A model generated the notes under the pieces. The model made no database searches. It saw nothing but the letters and a program-made list of their open reading frames with translations, and was not told where the DNA came from. From positions 1 to 5,777 of the forward strand of contig JAFSQZ010000111.1 in the NCBI GenBank assembly GCA_017446355.1: DNA of 5,777 nucleotides, written 5' to 3'. The DNA is from Neisseriaceae bacterium. GTDB lineage: Bacteria; Pseudomonadota; Gammaproteobacteria; Burkholderiales; Neisseriaceae. Both the position numbers and the translations under genes were made by a program. Position 1 is the first letter of the stretch; each line of letters begins with the position of its first letter. Of the stretch, positions 1-5,586 are shown one piece after another.

Positions 1-1
1 C

Positions 2-361
2 AGTTTTGATATTGTCATTTTGTCGCAAACCATTCAAACCATGAAAAATACCGAAAGCATTTTGAAAGATATGATGCGTGTGGGACAAGAAGCGATTGTT
101 ACCTTCCCCAATTTTGGTTACTGGCGAAACCGTTTGCAGTTAGGATTGTTCGGTCATATGCCTGTTTCGGAAGACATGCCCTATCAATGGTATGACACGC
201 CGAATGTGCACTGGTGCACCTTGCAAGACTTCGACCGACTATGCCACGCTAACCATATAAAAATCATCGCGCGTACTGTCATGAGTCAAGGACGCAGTAT
301 CCAATTTTTCCCTAATTTACTGGGTTCTTTGGCTGTATATCGTGTTGGAAGAAAAGAATAA
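2..361 (+). CDS. metW: Methionine biosynthesis protein MetW, C-terminal part (5' end outside the window)
   Basis: The reading frame is open from base 2 to the TAA at 359-361, giving 119 codons, and the true start lies before the window. A TTG at 20-22 is an internal leucine, because the frame upstream of it reads SFDIVI and continues the protein. MetW is a small class I SAM-dependent methyltransferase-fold protein of about 195-200 residues that usually works with the homoserine acyltransferase MetX in methionine synthesis. The segment resembling SFDIVILSQTIQTMKN matches the family's strand-4 region. The hallmark FPNFGYWRNRLQL begins at base 104 and is followed by the conserved MP..EDMPYQWYDTPN and a T..DF motif. 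No frameshift is visible. metX would be expected just upstream, outside the window. The gene is followed within 4 bases by a hairpin of two facing uptake sequences. Family assignment is firm; the exact biochemical role of MetW is less settled. Confidence 0.92.
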   Translation, partial: SFDIVILSQTIQTMKNTESILKDMMRVGQEAIVTFPNFGYWRNRLQLGLFGHMPVSEDMPYQWYDTPNVHWCTLQDFDRLCHANHIKIIARTVMSQGRSIQFFPNLLGSLAVYRVGRKE

Positions 362-364
362 ATT

Positions 365-397
365 TTTCAGGTTGCCTCTCTTTCAGGCAGCCTGAAA
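365..397 (+). terminator. Hairpin from two facing uptake sequences after metW (possible terminator)
   Basis: Bases 365-377 (TTTCAGGTTGCCT) pair with 385-397 (AGGCAGCCTGAAA) to give 13 pairs with a single G-U wobble and a 7-base loop. It starts 3 bases after the metW stop. The right arm is an exact uptake sequence and the left arm a degenerate one. Paired uptake sequences acting as terminators are known in Neisseria. No U-run follows, so intrinsic termination is an inference and may be partial. Confidence 0.5.
381..397. repeat. DNA uptake sequence, palindromic form
   Basis: TTTCAGGCAGCCTGAAA is a perfect inverted repeat around a central base. The + strand contains AGGCAGCCTGAA (385-396) and the - strand AGGCTGCCTGAA, so it fits two related Neisseriaceae uptake dialects at once. 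It forms the right arm of the hairpin after metW. Confidence 0.85.
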
Positions 398-431
398 GCA
401 CTGATAATATTTATTGATTGATACAAAAACC

Positions 432-1124
432 ATGCAAAACCGTTCTCGATTATTATCGCTGCTGGCTTTAATGCTTTTTGCCCCTGCACCAACAGTGGGT
501 GTTTTACTGGCATTACATTCATCACAAGGAAGTATGGGGGCAATCTTATGGGCAATGGCGAAAATTTGGCTATTTGCTTTGCCTGCGGTATGGTATTTAT
601 GGATTGAAAAACAAGCATTCAGTTTATCCAAACCCCAAAATGGCGGTATGGCAGCGGGTTTTGCGGTAGGCATTTTGATGTTATTAGTGATTTTCATCGC
701 TTTTTGGTTGTTCGGCAAAAATGCCATTTCTCCTGATTTAATTCGCAGTCAAGCCCAAAATTTTGGTTTAAATCGTCCGCTGGTATACTTGGCGGCGGCT
801 TTGTATTGGATATGTATCAACTCCTTATTGGAAGAATACATTTTCCGTTTTTTCTTTTATCGGCAACTGGAAAATCTTTTTAACATCAAATGGTTGGCGG
901 TCATTTTAGCAGCGGCGATTTTTACTTTACATCATACGGTGGTATTAACCGCCTATTTGCCTGCCTTGCAAAATGCTTTGGCATCATTAGGGATTTTTAT
1001 CGCAGGCGTGATTTGGTCGGCGATGTACGCACGCTATCGCAGCGTGTGGATTCCATTCATCAGCCATTTATGGGCGGATATTGCGGTGTTTAGTATTGGT
1101 GCATATTTGATTTTTATGGCTTAA
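432..1124 (+). CDS. CPBP-family intramembrane glutamic endopeptidase (CAAX protease/Abi type)
   Basis: The product is a 230-residue, strongly hydrophobic protein with about six to eight membrane segments (roughly residues 7-28, 36-57, 73-94, 116-132, 153-172, 181-200 and 208-228). The family's conserved motifs are present: EEYIFR at 134-139 (EExxxR), FTLHH at 164-168 (FxxxH) and HLWAD at 212-216 (HxxxD, where many members have HxxxN). The two glutamates and the histidines are the expected active-site residues of this inner-membrane protease family. Bacterial members have varied roles, including bacteriocin self-protection and protein processing, and the substrate here is unknown. I chose the ATG at 432; an upstream in-frame TTG at 414 would add six residues but has no ribosome-binding site. 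The ATG itself also lacks a clear one. A weak -10-like GATAAT lies at 403-408. The gene ends at a TAA 66 bases before a bidirectional terminator and converges on the barrel gene. Nothing nearby suggests a peptide-export or bacteriocin locus. Confidence 0.85.
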   Translation: MQNRSRLLSLLALMLFAPAPTVGVLLALHSSQGSMGAILWAMAKIWLFALPAVWYLWIEKQAFSLSKPQNGGMAAGFAVGILMLLVIFIAFWLFGKNAISPDLIRSQAQNFGLNRPLVYLAAALYWICINSLLEEYIFRFFFYRQLENLFNIKWLAVILAAAIFTLHHTVVLTAYLPALQNALASLGIFIAGVIWSAMYARYRSVWIPFISHLWADIAVFSIGAYLIFMA

Positions 1125-1128
1125 CGAT

Positions 1129-1145
1129 TTTCAGGCAGCCTGAAA
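1129..1145. repeat. DNA uptake sequence, palindromic form, after the CPBP gene
   Basis: This is a second perfect TTTCAGGCAGCCTGAAA, identical over 17 bases to the copy at 381-397. It lies 4 bases after the CPBP stop codon and is followed by CTTTTG. By itself it could form only a short hairpin, and the stronger terminator is 45 bases further on. Confidence 0.85.
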
Positions 1146-1171
1146 CTTTTGTAAAACGCGTCATTTTGAAC
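1146..1171. repeat. Possible remnant end of the palindromic repeat element
   Basis: The stretch with AAAACGCGTCATTTTGAAC resembles the left end of the element at 5587-5740, which has AAAACTCGTCATTCTGAAC at the same distance from a GCTGAAA/CCTGAAA sequence. Only about 25 bases are similar, so it may be a decayed end or a chance match. Confidence 0.3.
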
Positions 1172-1190
1172 GTTCAAATGTTGATACAAT

Positions 1191-1225
1191 AAAAAAAACC
1201 GCAGTTATAAAACAGCGGTTTTTTT
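1191..1225. terminator. Bidirectional intrinsic terminator between the CPBP and barrel genes
   Basis: A run of 8 A and CCGC (1191-1202) mirrors GCGG and a run of 7 T (1215-1225). The inner bases can extend the stem (GTT with AAC across one A-A mismatch), leaving an ATAA loop. A U-run follows the stem on both strands, so it fits the convergent genes on each side: the CPBP stop is 66 bases to the left and the barrel-gene stop is 20 bases to the right. Confidence 0.85.
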
Positions 1226-1244
1226 ATTGTTACGTTTTAACAGA

Positions 1245-1895
1245 TTAGAATTTGTAGTTATAGCCAACAAATGCACCGTAGTTAGTGGTTTTTACCTTAA
1301 ATTCCCAATTGTCGTCCTCAACTGCTTTGTATTTAGCTTGTTCGGCTTTAACACCAAATTCCAATTCATTGTTTTGATTGAAACTATAAATACCACCCAA
1401 ACGCACGCCATAAACAACGCCATTGGTGCCAGCACTTTCGCTAGTTTTAGTAATTTTTCCTGCAACACTCTCTTGACCGTTTGCTTTAACTTTCAGACGA
1501 GAGTAACCTACATATCCGCCAATTAAACCTTTGAAATTGTTGGTAAAAGATGGTGTGTAGTCTGCGCCGATGGTTAAATCGTGGGATTGCACAGATTCTT
1601 CATAGTCAAATTTGTAACTGCCAGCAGTTTCTTCATATTCAAAAGTTTTGGATTTGGGGCTGTATTGATATGCACCATATACACGGAATTGATCAAAATC
1701 ATAACCTGCTTTTAAGCCCACACCCATACGACTGTCAGAAAAAGAACAATCATCTTCAGCGTCGCATAAAGTGTTTTTATATTTTGTGTGGTAAGCATCT
1801 AAACTACCACCCACAAACACGCCTTCGGCAGCAGCAACGGTTGAAAAACTTGCACACAAGGCAAGTAAAGAGAGTAATTTTGCAGTATATTGCAT
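1245..1895 (-). CDS. Small outer-membrane beta-barrel protein (opacity/OmpA-like porin fold)
   Basis: The product is 216 residues with a signal peptide: K6, a hydrophobic core at 7-20, then AAA at 21-23 before EG, giving a mature protein of about 193 residues. The mature part alternates polar and aromatic or aliphatic residues in about eight strands (near 25-39, 56-68, 70-81, 104-117, 121-136, 159-173, 176-190 and 205-216). It ends in YNYKF, the terminal phenylalanine typical of proteins inserted by the Bam machinery. Two cysteines (C44, C50) in the first predicted surface loop could form a disulfide. The loops are rich in charged residues. I chose the ATG at 1895, 9 bases after a weak AAGAAAG; the ATG at 1901 is nearly as good. 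The frame stays open to an ATG at 2000, but that would bury the signal peptide behind 35 unlikely residues and begin at the predicted transcription start. The specific function is not recognisable; adhesion or a general barrel role is a guess. Confidence 0.8.
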   Translation of the reverse strand: MQYTAKLLSLLALCASFSTVAAAEGVFVGGSLDAYHTKYKNTLCDAEDDCSFSDSRMGVGLKAGYDFDQFRVYGAYQYSPKSKTFEYEETAGSYKFDYEESVQSHDLTIGADYTPSFTNNFKGLIGGYVGYSRLKVKANGQESVAGKITKTSESAGTNGVVYGVRLGGIYSFNQNNELEFGVKAEQAKYKAVEDDNWEFKVKTTNYGAFVGYNYKF

Positions 1896-2002
1896 TGTCA
1901 TTAACTTTCTTAAAGTAAAGGGTTGAAAAAAACTAGCGAGCCAGTAGGATACATTGAAGATAGGGGATATAACAAGTAAAAAGTAATAAGCAGCACACAT
2001 AA

Positions 2003-2030
2003 AGCATACTTATTTTGATAAGATACTCAA
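2003..2030 (-). promoter_or_regulatory. Candidate sigma-70 promoter of the barrel gene
   Basis: Reading the - strand, TTGAGT (2030-2025) is a -35-like box and TATGCT (2008-2003) a -10-like box, separated by 16 bases. Transcription would start near 1996, leaving a leader of about 100 bases before the chosen ATG. A run of 19 A on this strand lies 25 bases upstream of the -35. Matches are 4 of 6 bases or better in each box, so this is a prediction only. Confidence 0.4.
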
Positions 2031-2055
2031 ATTTTAATATAAGTAATTGATTCTA

Positions 2056-2074
2056 TTTTTTTTTTTTTTTTTTT
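2056..2074. repeat. Homopolymer of 19 T (A on the barrel gene's strand)
   Basis: Nineteen consecutive T run from 2056 to 2074 in the gap between argD and the barrel gene. Relative to the candidate barrel promoter it sits about 60-80 bases upstream of the transcription start. Tracts this long slip readily during replication, and repeat tracts upstream of surface-protein promoters in Neisseria vary expression. The exact length may also be unreliable in an assembly. Confidence 0.9.
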
Positions 2075-2108
2075 CGTCAGATTTGTAGTAAAAAAACAAC
2101 ATTTATTG

Positions 2109-2256
2109 AAACACCTGCAAAATGTCATTTTTTACCATTCGTTATTTTGTTGAGCGTAGTGAAGTGTTAAGTAAATAATCTTTATAAAACAATAAATTAG
2201 TATTCTTACCCATTCGCTTACGCTCAATGTCAGAATGACGCATTTTGCAGGCGTTT
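2109..2256. repeat. Palindromic MITE-like repeat element, copy A (148 bp)
   Basis: The ends are inverted repeats: AAACACCTGCAAAATG (2109-2124) mirrors CATTTTGCAGGCGTTT (2241-2256) at 15 of 16 bases. Further in, TTGAGCGTAGTGAAGTG on the left mirrors a similar TTGAGCGTAAGCGAATG on the complementary right half, so most of the element can fold on itself. The centre holds AATCTTTATAAAACAA (2177-2192), which is shared exactly with the two copies near the right end of the window. It has no coding capacity. It fills the gap between the barrel-gene upstream region and the argD 3' end, where its fold might help end argD transcription. With the promoter and T-run it accounts for the 372 bases without a gene at 1901-2272. 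Confidence 0.7.
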
Positions 2257-2271
2257 ATTTTTGTATACGGT

Positions 2272-2286
2272 TTCAGGCAGCCTGAA
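2272..2286. repeat. DNA uptake sequence spanning the argD stop codon
   Basis: TTCAGGCAGCCTGAA is a perfect 15-base palindrome. Read on the - strand it supplies the last codons of argD (CAG GCT GCC) and its TGA stop at 2275-2273. No T-run follows, so it is a weak terminator candidate at best. Confidence 0.85.
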
Positions 2287-3457
2287 CACTTAAAATAGCT
2301 TGTTTAACACGAGTCATGGCTTCGTTTAAATCTTCGTCATTGAGCAACAAAGATGGTGCAAAACGCAACACATTGCTGCCTGCACCTGAAATCAAAACAC
2401 CGTGTTCCAAAATCACTCTCACAAATTCACCAGCACGGTTTTGGTATGCGTCTGCCAATACCGCACCGATTAACAAGCCTTTGCCACGAACGTGGTCAAA
2501 TGCGCCTGTTTCTTGACCGATTTGATTCAGTGCGTTTTGTAATTTTTGTCCTTGTTCGGCAACGTGTTGCAAGGTTTTTGGGTCGTTAATAATGTCAAAA
2601 GCGCGTGAAGCCACAGCACAAGCCAATGGGTTGCCACCAAATGTGCTGCCATGTGAACCTACGGTAAATGCAGGAGCAAATTTATCAGTGGTCAACATTG
2701 CGCCAATAGGAATGCCACAACCCAATGCTTTGGCAGACGTTAAAATATCGGGTTGAACGCCATAATGTTCGTATGCAAACAATTTACCTGTGCGTCCCAT
2801 ACCTGTTTGCACTTCATCAATAATTAAGGCTGCCTGAAACTGTGTTGCCAAATCGCGTGCTGCCTGAATAAAATCTTGTTGAACAGGTAATACGCCACTT
2901 TCACCTTGAATCGGCTCAAAAATAATGGCGCAGGTTTTGTCGCTTACAGCGTTTTTCAAAGCTTGCACATCATTAAAAGGAACGTGCGTAATGCCTTGTG
3001 GTAAGGGGGCAAAATCTTTACTGTATTTGGGTTGACCACCCACAGAAACCGTAAACAAAGTGCGTCCATGAAACGAATTGACACAAGCGATGATTTCGTT
3101 TTTTTGTTCACCAAAATGATCACGCGCCCATTTTCTGGCTAATTTTAACGCTGCTTCGTTAGCCTCTGCGCCAGAATTGGCAAAAAACACTTTGTCGGCA
3201 AAACTGTTTGCCACCAATTTTTTTGCCAACTGTTGCGCAGGTTGTGTGGTGAAATAATTAGAAATATGCCAATATTTTTGTGCTTGTTCGGTCAGTGCAG
3301 CAATCAACTCTGGGTGGCAATGTCCCAAAGCATTAACGGCAATTCCTCCCAATAAATCAATATATTCTTTACCATCTTCACTCCAAACACGTGAACCTTC
3401 TGCACGTGCAGGCATCATAGGTGCGAAAGCAAAATTAGGGGTTAAATAATTGTGCAT
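2273..3457 (-). CDS. argD: Acetylornithine/succinyldiaminopimelate aminotransferase
   Basis: The product is a 394-residue class III PLP-dependent aminotransferase, which is full length for ArgD. It transfers the amino group of glutamate to N-acetylglutamate semialdehyde in arginine synthesis and usually also serves the lysine/diaminopimelate pathway in the cytoplasm. Visible motifs in order: LLGGIAVNALGHCHPE (35-50); NSGAEANEAALK (94-105), the phosphate-binding region; SFHGRT (128-133); FEPIQGE (180-186); D214 in IIDEVQTG, which pairs with the PLP ring nitrogen; K243 in SAKALG, the Schiff-base lysine; GSHGSTFGGNP (267-277); and R365 in LRFAPSL, a likely substrate-carboxylate contact. A close paralogue of the family, such as AstC or GabT, is less likely by motif pattern. 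The ATG start is 6 bases from an AAAGGA ribosome-binding site (3464-3469). Only weak promoter-like boxes lie upstream. Three QAA tripeptides (198-200, 208-210 and 392-394) are encoded by uptake sequences or their cores, and the last includes the stop. Confidence 0.93.
   Translation of the reverse strand: MHNYLTPNFAFAPMMPARAEGSRVWSEDGKEYIDLLGGIAVNALGHCHPELIAALTEQAQKYWHISNYFTTQPAQQLAKKLVANSFADKVFFANSGAEANEAALKLARKWARDHFGEQKNEIIACVNSFHGRTLFTVSVGGQPKYSKDFAPLPQGITHVPFNDVQALKNAVSDKTCAIIFEPIQGESGVLPVQQDFIQAARDLATQFQAALIIDEVQTGMGRTGKLFAYEHYGVQPDILTSAKALGCGIPIGAMLTTDKFAPAFTVGSHGSTFGGNPLACAVASRAFDIINDPKTLQHVAEQGQKLQNALNQIGQETGAFDHVRGKGLLIGAVLADAYQNRAGEFVRVILEHGVLISGAGSNVLRFAPSLLLNDEDLNEAMTRVKQAILSVQAA
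2827..2838 (+). repeat. DNA uptake sequence inside argD
   Basis: An exact AGGCTGCCTGAA on the + strand, read on the gene's strand as the codons for FQAA (207-210). It is not palindromic, so it shows which dialect is used. The core GCTGCCTGAA occurs again at 2859-2868 and encodes the QAA of IQAA (197-200). Confidence 0.85.
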
Positions 3458-3576
3458 GGTTTATCCTTTCGGTCATTATCTTGCATTTCTTAACGCGAAA
3501 ACGTGCAGTTTACTCCAATAATGTTAAAATTGCTCGGTTTATTTTGAATGTTTAATCTACCCTGCCTGAAAACACA

Positions 3577-3603
3577 AAAAAGGCATACTGTGTATGCCTT
3601 TTT
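3577..3603 (-). terminator. Intrinsic terminator of ettA
   Basis: AAAAAGGCATAC (3577-3588) and GTATGCCTTTTT (3592-3603) are perfectly complementary around a 3-base loop. On the - strand it begins 4 bases after the ettA stop and ends in a U-run. It separates ettA from argD, so argD probably needs its own promoter in 3458-3576. It could also act on + strand transcripts. Confidence 0.9.
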
Positions 3604-3607
3604 ATGA

Positions 3608-5284
3608 TTATCTCACCACAGGTTTATAACGAATGCGTTTGGGTTTGGCATTTTCTTCGCCCAAACGGCGTTTTTTATCCGCTTCATATTCCTGATAGTT
3701 TCCATCAAAAAACACCCATTTGGAATCCCCTTCACACGCTAAAATATGTGTTGCAATACGGTCTAAAAACCAACGGTCGTGTGAAATCACCATTACGCTA
3801 CCTGCAAATTCTAATAAAGCTTCTTCCAAAGCACGTAAGGTTTCCACGTCCAAATCATTAGACGGTTCGTCCAAAAGCAAAACATTGCCACCTGTTACCA
3901 GTGTTTTTGCCAAGTGTAAACGACCACGTTCACCGCCTGATAAGTTGCCAACTATTTTCCCTTGATCGGAACCTTTGAAATTAAAACGTCCTAAATAGGC
4001 ACGCACAGGAATTTCAAATTGTCCCACTTTTAAAATATCACGTCCTTCGGCGATTTCATCAAAAACGCTTAAATCATTGCGCAATCCTGCGCGACTTTGG
4101 TCAATTAACGACATTTTTACGGTCTGACCAATGTTGATGCTGCCTGAATCAGCTTGTTCTTTACCTGTAATCAATTTAAACAAAGTAGACTTACCAGCAC
4201 CGTTTGCGCCAATCACCCCAACAATCGCGCCAGCAGGTATTTTAAAACTTAAATCATCAATCAGTACACGATCACCATAAGACTTGCTAACGTTCACAAA
4301 TTCAATCACTTCATTGCCTAAACGTTCAGCAGTAGGAATAAAGATTTCTTGTGTTTCGTTGCGTTTTTGGTATTCATAGCTACTCATTTCTTCAAAACGC
4401 GCCAAACGTGCTTTGGATTTAGCTTGTCGTCCTTTGGCGTTTTGTCGCACCCATTCTAATTCTTGTTTCATCGCTTTAATGCGAGCTGCTTCGGATTTCG
4501 CTTCATTGGCTAAACGTTGTTCTTTTTGTTCCAACCAAGAAGAGTAGTTACCTTTCCAAGGAATACCGTGTCCGCGATCAAGTTCTAAAATCCATTCTGC
4601 TGCATTATCCAAGAAATAACGGTCGTGTGTTACGGCAACAACTGTGCCAGGAAAACGCACCAAAAATTGTTCCAACCATTCCACGCTTTCTGCGTCCAAA
4701 TGGTTGGTCGGTTCATCTAATAACAGCATATCAGGTTTACTTAATAATAATTTGCACAAAGCAACACGGCGTTTTTCGCCACCCGATAAATGAGCAATTT
4801 TTGCGTCCCATTCAGGCAGCCTTAACGCATCAGCAGCAATTTCCAATTCGTGTTCAGCACCACCGCCACTACTTGAACCAGCTGAAATAATGGCTTCTAA
4901 ACGTGCTTGTTCTTCTGCCAAAGCATCAAAATCCGCATCAGGTTCAGCGTAAGCCGCATAAACTTCTTCCAAGCGTTTTTGTGCCGATACCACTTCACCT
5001 AAACCACTTTCCACTTCTTCGCGCACGGTTTTTTCAGGGTCCAATTCGGGTTCTTGTGGCAAATAACCAATTTTAATATTACTCATTGGCACGGCTTCGC
5101 CATCAAATTCTTTGTCCACACCAGCCATAATGCGTAGCACAGTGGATTTGCCTGCACCATTTAAACCCAGCAAACCAATTTTGGCACCAGGAAAAAAAGA
5201 TAAAGAAATATCTTTAATAATGGTTTTTTGTGGCGGAACAACTTTGCTTACACGAAACATAGAAAAAACGTATTGCTGCGACAT
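3608..5284 (-). CDS. ettA: Energy-dependent translational throttle protein EttA (ABC-F)
   Basis: The product is a 558-residue ABC-F ATPase with two nucleotide-binding domains and no membrane segments, close to the 555 residues of E. coli EttA. EttA binds the ribosomal E site and couples entry into elongation to the cell's ATP/ADP level. Domain 1 has Walker A GLNGAGKS (40-47), signature LSGGE (166-170), Walker B LLLDEP with catalytic E191, and H220. Its arm region (about 95-155) carries a GSSSGGG stretch at 136-142. The linker (about 242-322) holds the P-site tRNA-interaction motif, with the conserved EWVRQNAKGRQAKSKARLARFEE run. Domain 2 has Walker A GANGAGKS (359-366), LSGGE (448-452), E473 and H502. 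The D-loop is EPSND instead of the usual EPTND, a mild change. The basic C-terminus KPKRIRYK is typical of EttA and separates it from Uup or YheS types. The ATG follows AAAGG by 7 bases. It is a single-gene unit with its own terminator. Confidence 0.95.
   Translation of the reverse strand: MSQQYVFSMFRVSKVVPPQKTIIKDISLSFFPGAKIGLLGLNGAGKSTVLRIMAGVDKEFDGEAVPMSNIKIGYLPQEPELDPEKTVREEVESGLGEVVSAQKRLEEVYAAYAEPDADFDALAEEQARLEAIISAGSSSGGGAEHELEIAADALRLPEWDAKIAHLSGGEKRRVALCKLLLSKPDMLLLDEPTNHLDAESVEWLEQFLVRFPGTVVAVTHDRYFLDNAAEWILELDRGHGIPWKGNYSSWLEQKEQRLANEAKSEAARIKAMKQELEWVRQNAKGRQAKSKARLARFEEMSSYEYQKRNETQEIFIPTAERLGNEVIEFVNVSKSYGDRVLIDDLSFKIPAGAIVGVIGANGAGKSTLFKLITGKEQADSGSINIGQTVKMSLIDQSRAGLRNDLSVFDEIAEGRDILKVGQFEIPVRAYLGRFNFKGSDQGKIVGNLSGGERGRLHLAKTLVTGGNVLLLDEPSNDLDVETLRALEEALLEFAGSVMVISHDRWFLDRIATHILACEGDSKWVFFDGNYQEYEADKKRRLGEENAKPKRIRYKPVVR
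4137..4148 (+). repeat. Near-exact DNA uptake sequence inside ettA
   Basis: ATGCTGCCTGAA differs from AGGCTGCCTGAA at one base and keeps the whole GCTGCCTGAA core. It lies in the second ATPase domain and is read on the gene's strand through the codons for SGS. It is probably a weaker uptake site. Confidence 0.55.
4811..4822 (-). repeat. DNA uptake sequence inside ettA
   Basis: An exact AGGCTGCCTGAA on the - strand, in the frame that encodes RLPE (155-158) within the conserved ADALRLPEW segment of EttA. It is not palindromic, so with the copy in argD it fixes the dialect as AGGCTGCCTGAA. Here the uptake word has been fitted into a conserved protein motif. Confidence 0.85.
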
Positions 5285-5343
5285 AGTATTGCCTTTATAA
5301 ATTGAATATTTGTTTGTATAACTATTTAATTTTTTTGAAAATT

Positions 5344-5364
5344 GTTTTCACGATGCGTGAAAAC
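5344..5364. promoter_or_regulatory. Perfect hairpin at the start of the ettA leader
   Basis: GTTTTCACG (5344-5352) and CGTGAAAAC (5356-5364) are exactly complementary around a 3-base loop. The feature begins about 6 bases downstream of the candidate ettA -10 box, so it would lie at the 5' end of the transcript. No U-run follows on the - strand. It could stabilise the RNA or be an operator for a dimeric regulator; neither can be decided from the sequence. Confidence 0.5.
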
Positions 5365-5369
5365 GGCGC

Positions 5370-5378
5370 ATTTTAGCA
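5370..5378 (-). promoter_or_regulatory. Candidate extended -10 promoter of ettA
   Basis: The - strand reads TGC followed by TAAAAT, an extended -10 box (TGnTATAAT-like with 5 of 6 core bases). No convincing -35 box is present, as is common with extended -10 promoters. Transcription would start near 5363, leaving a leader of about 80 bases before the ettA ATG. The end of repeat copy B lies just upstream. Confidence 0.45.
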
Positions 5379-5390
5379 TAGTTTACCCCT

Positions 5391-5515
5391 ACAAAACTTA
5401 ACTTGTTATCGTTCGTTATTTGGTGTGTAAGAAAATAATCTTTATAAAACAAACAATTATATTTTTCACTTTCCTACGAAAAATGAAAAATAACGAGTTT
5501 TTGCAAAGGTTTTAG
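5391..5515. repeat. Palindromic repeat element, copy B (degenerate)
   Basis: It shares AAATAATCTTTATAAAACAA (5433-5452) exactly with copy A, as well as a GTTCGTTATTT block resembling copy A's ATTCGTTATTT. Its right half, read in reverse complement from 5515, aligns over about 80 bases with the left half of copy C (CTAAAACC.TTGCAAAAACTCG, then TTTTTCGTAGGAAAGTGAA). The left half appears to have lost about 12 bases and the left boundary is uncertain. It lies directly upstream of the ettA promoter and has no coding capacity. Confidence 0.55.
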
Positions 5516-5586
5516 TTTTTCACAAGCAAAAAGTAAAAGTTTTTTAGAGAGTAGCGCTTGATAATAGAGTGTTGAATGACTTTAAA

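Noticed and set aside
414..431. TTG start for the CPBP protease
   Set aside because: No ribosome-binding site; the ATG at 432 leads straight into the first membrane segment.
1902..2000. N-terminal extension of the barrel protein to an ATG at 2000
   Set aside because: It would place 35 residues ahead of a good signal peptide and begin at about the predicted transcription start.
2101..2260. CRISPR-like or REP-type array
   Set aside because: The repeats are inverted halves of one palindrome rather than direct repeats with regular spacers.
3518..3551. argD promoter with TTCAAA and TAACAT boxes
   Set aside because: Both boxes match at only 4 of 6 bases, which is expected by chance in AT-rich DNA; a promoter is likely somewhere here but cannot be placed.
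3604..3965. Open frames on the + strand opposite ettA
   Set aside because: They are shadows of the ettA coding strand with no ribosome-binding site and no recognisable protein features.
5537..5565. Rightward promoter with GATAAT at 5560-5565
   Set aside because: No acceptable -35 box and no gene follows within the window.
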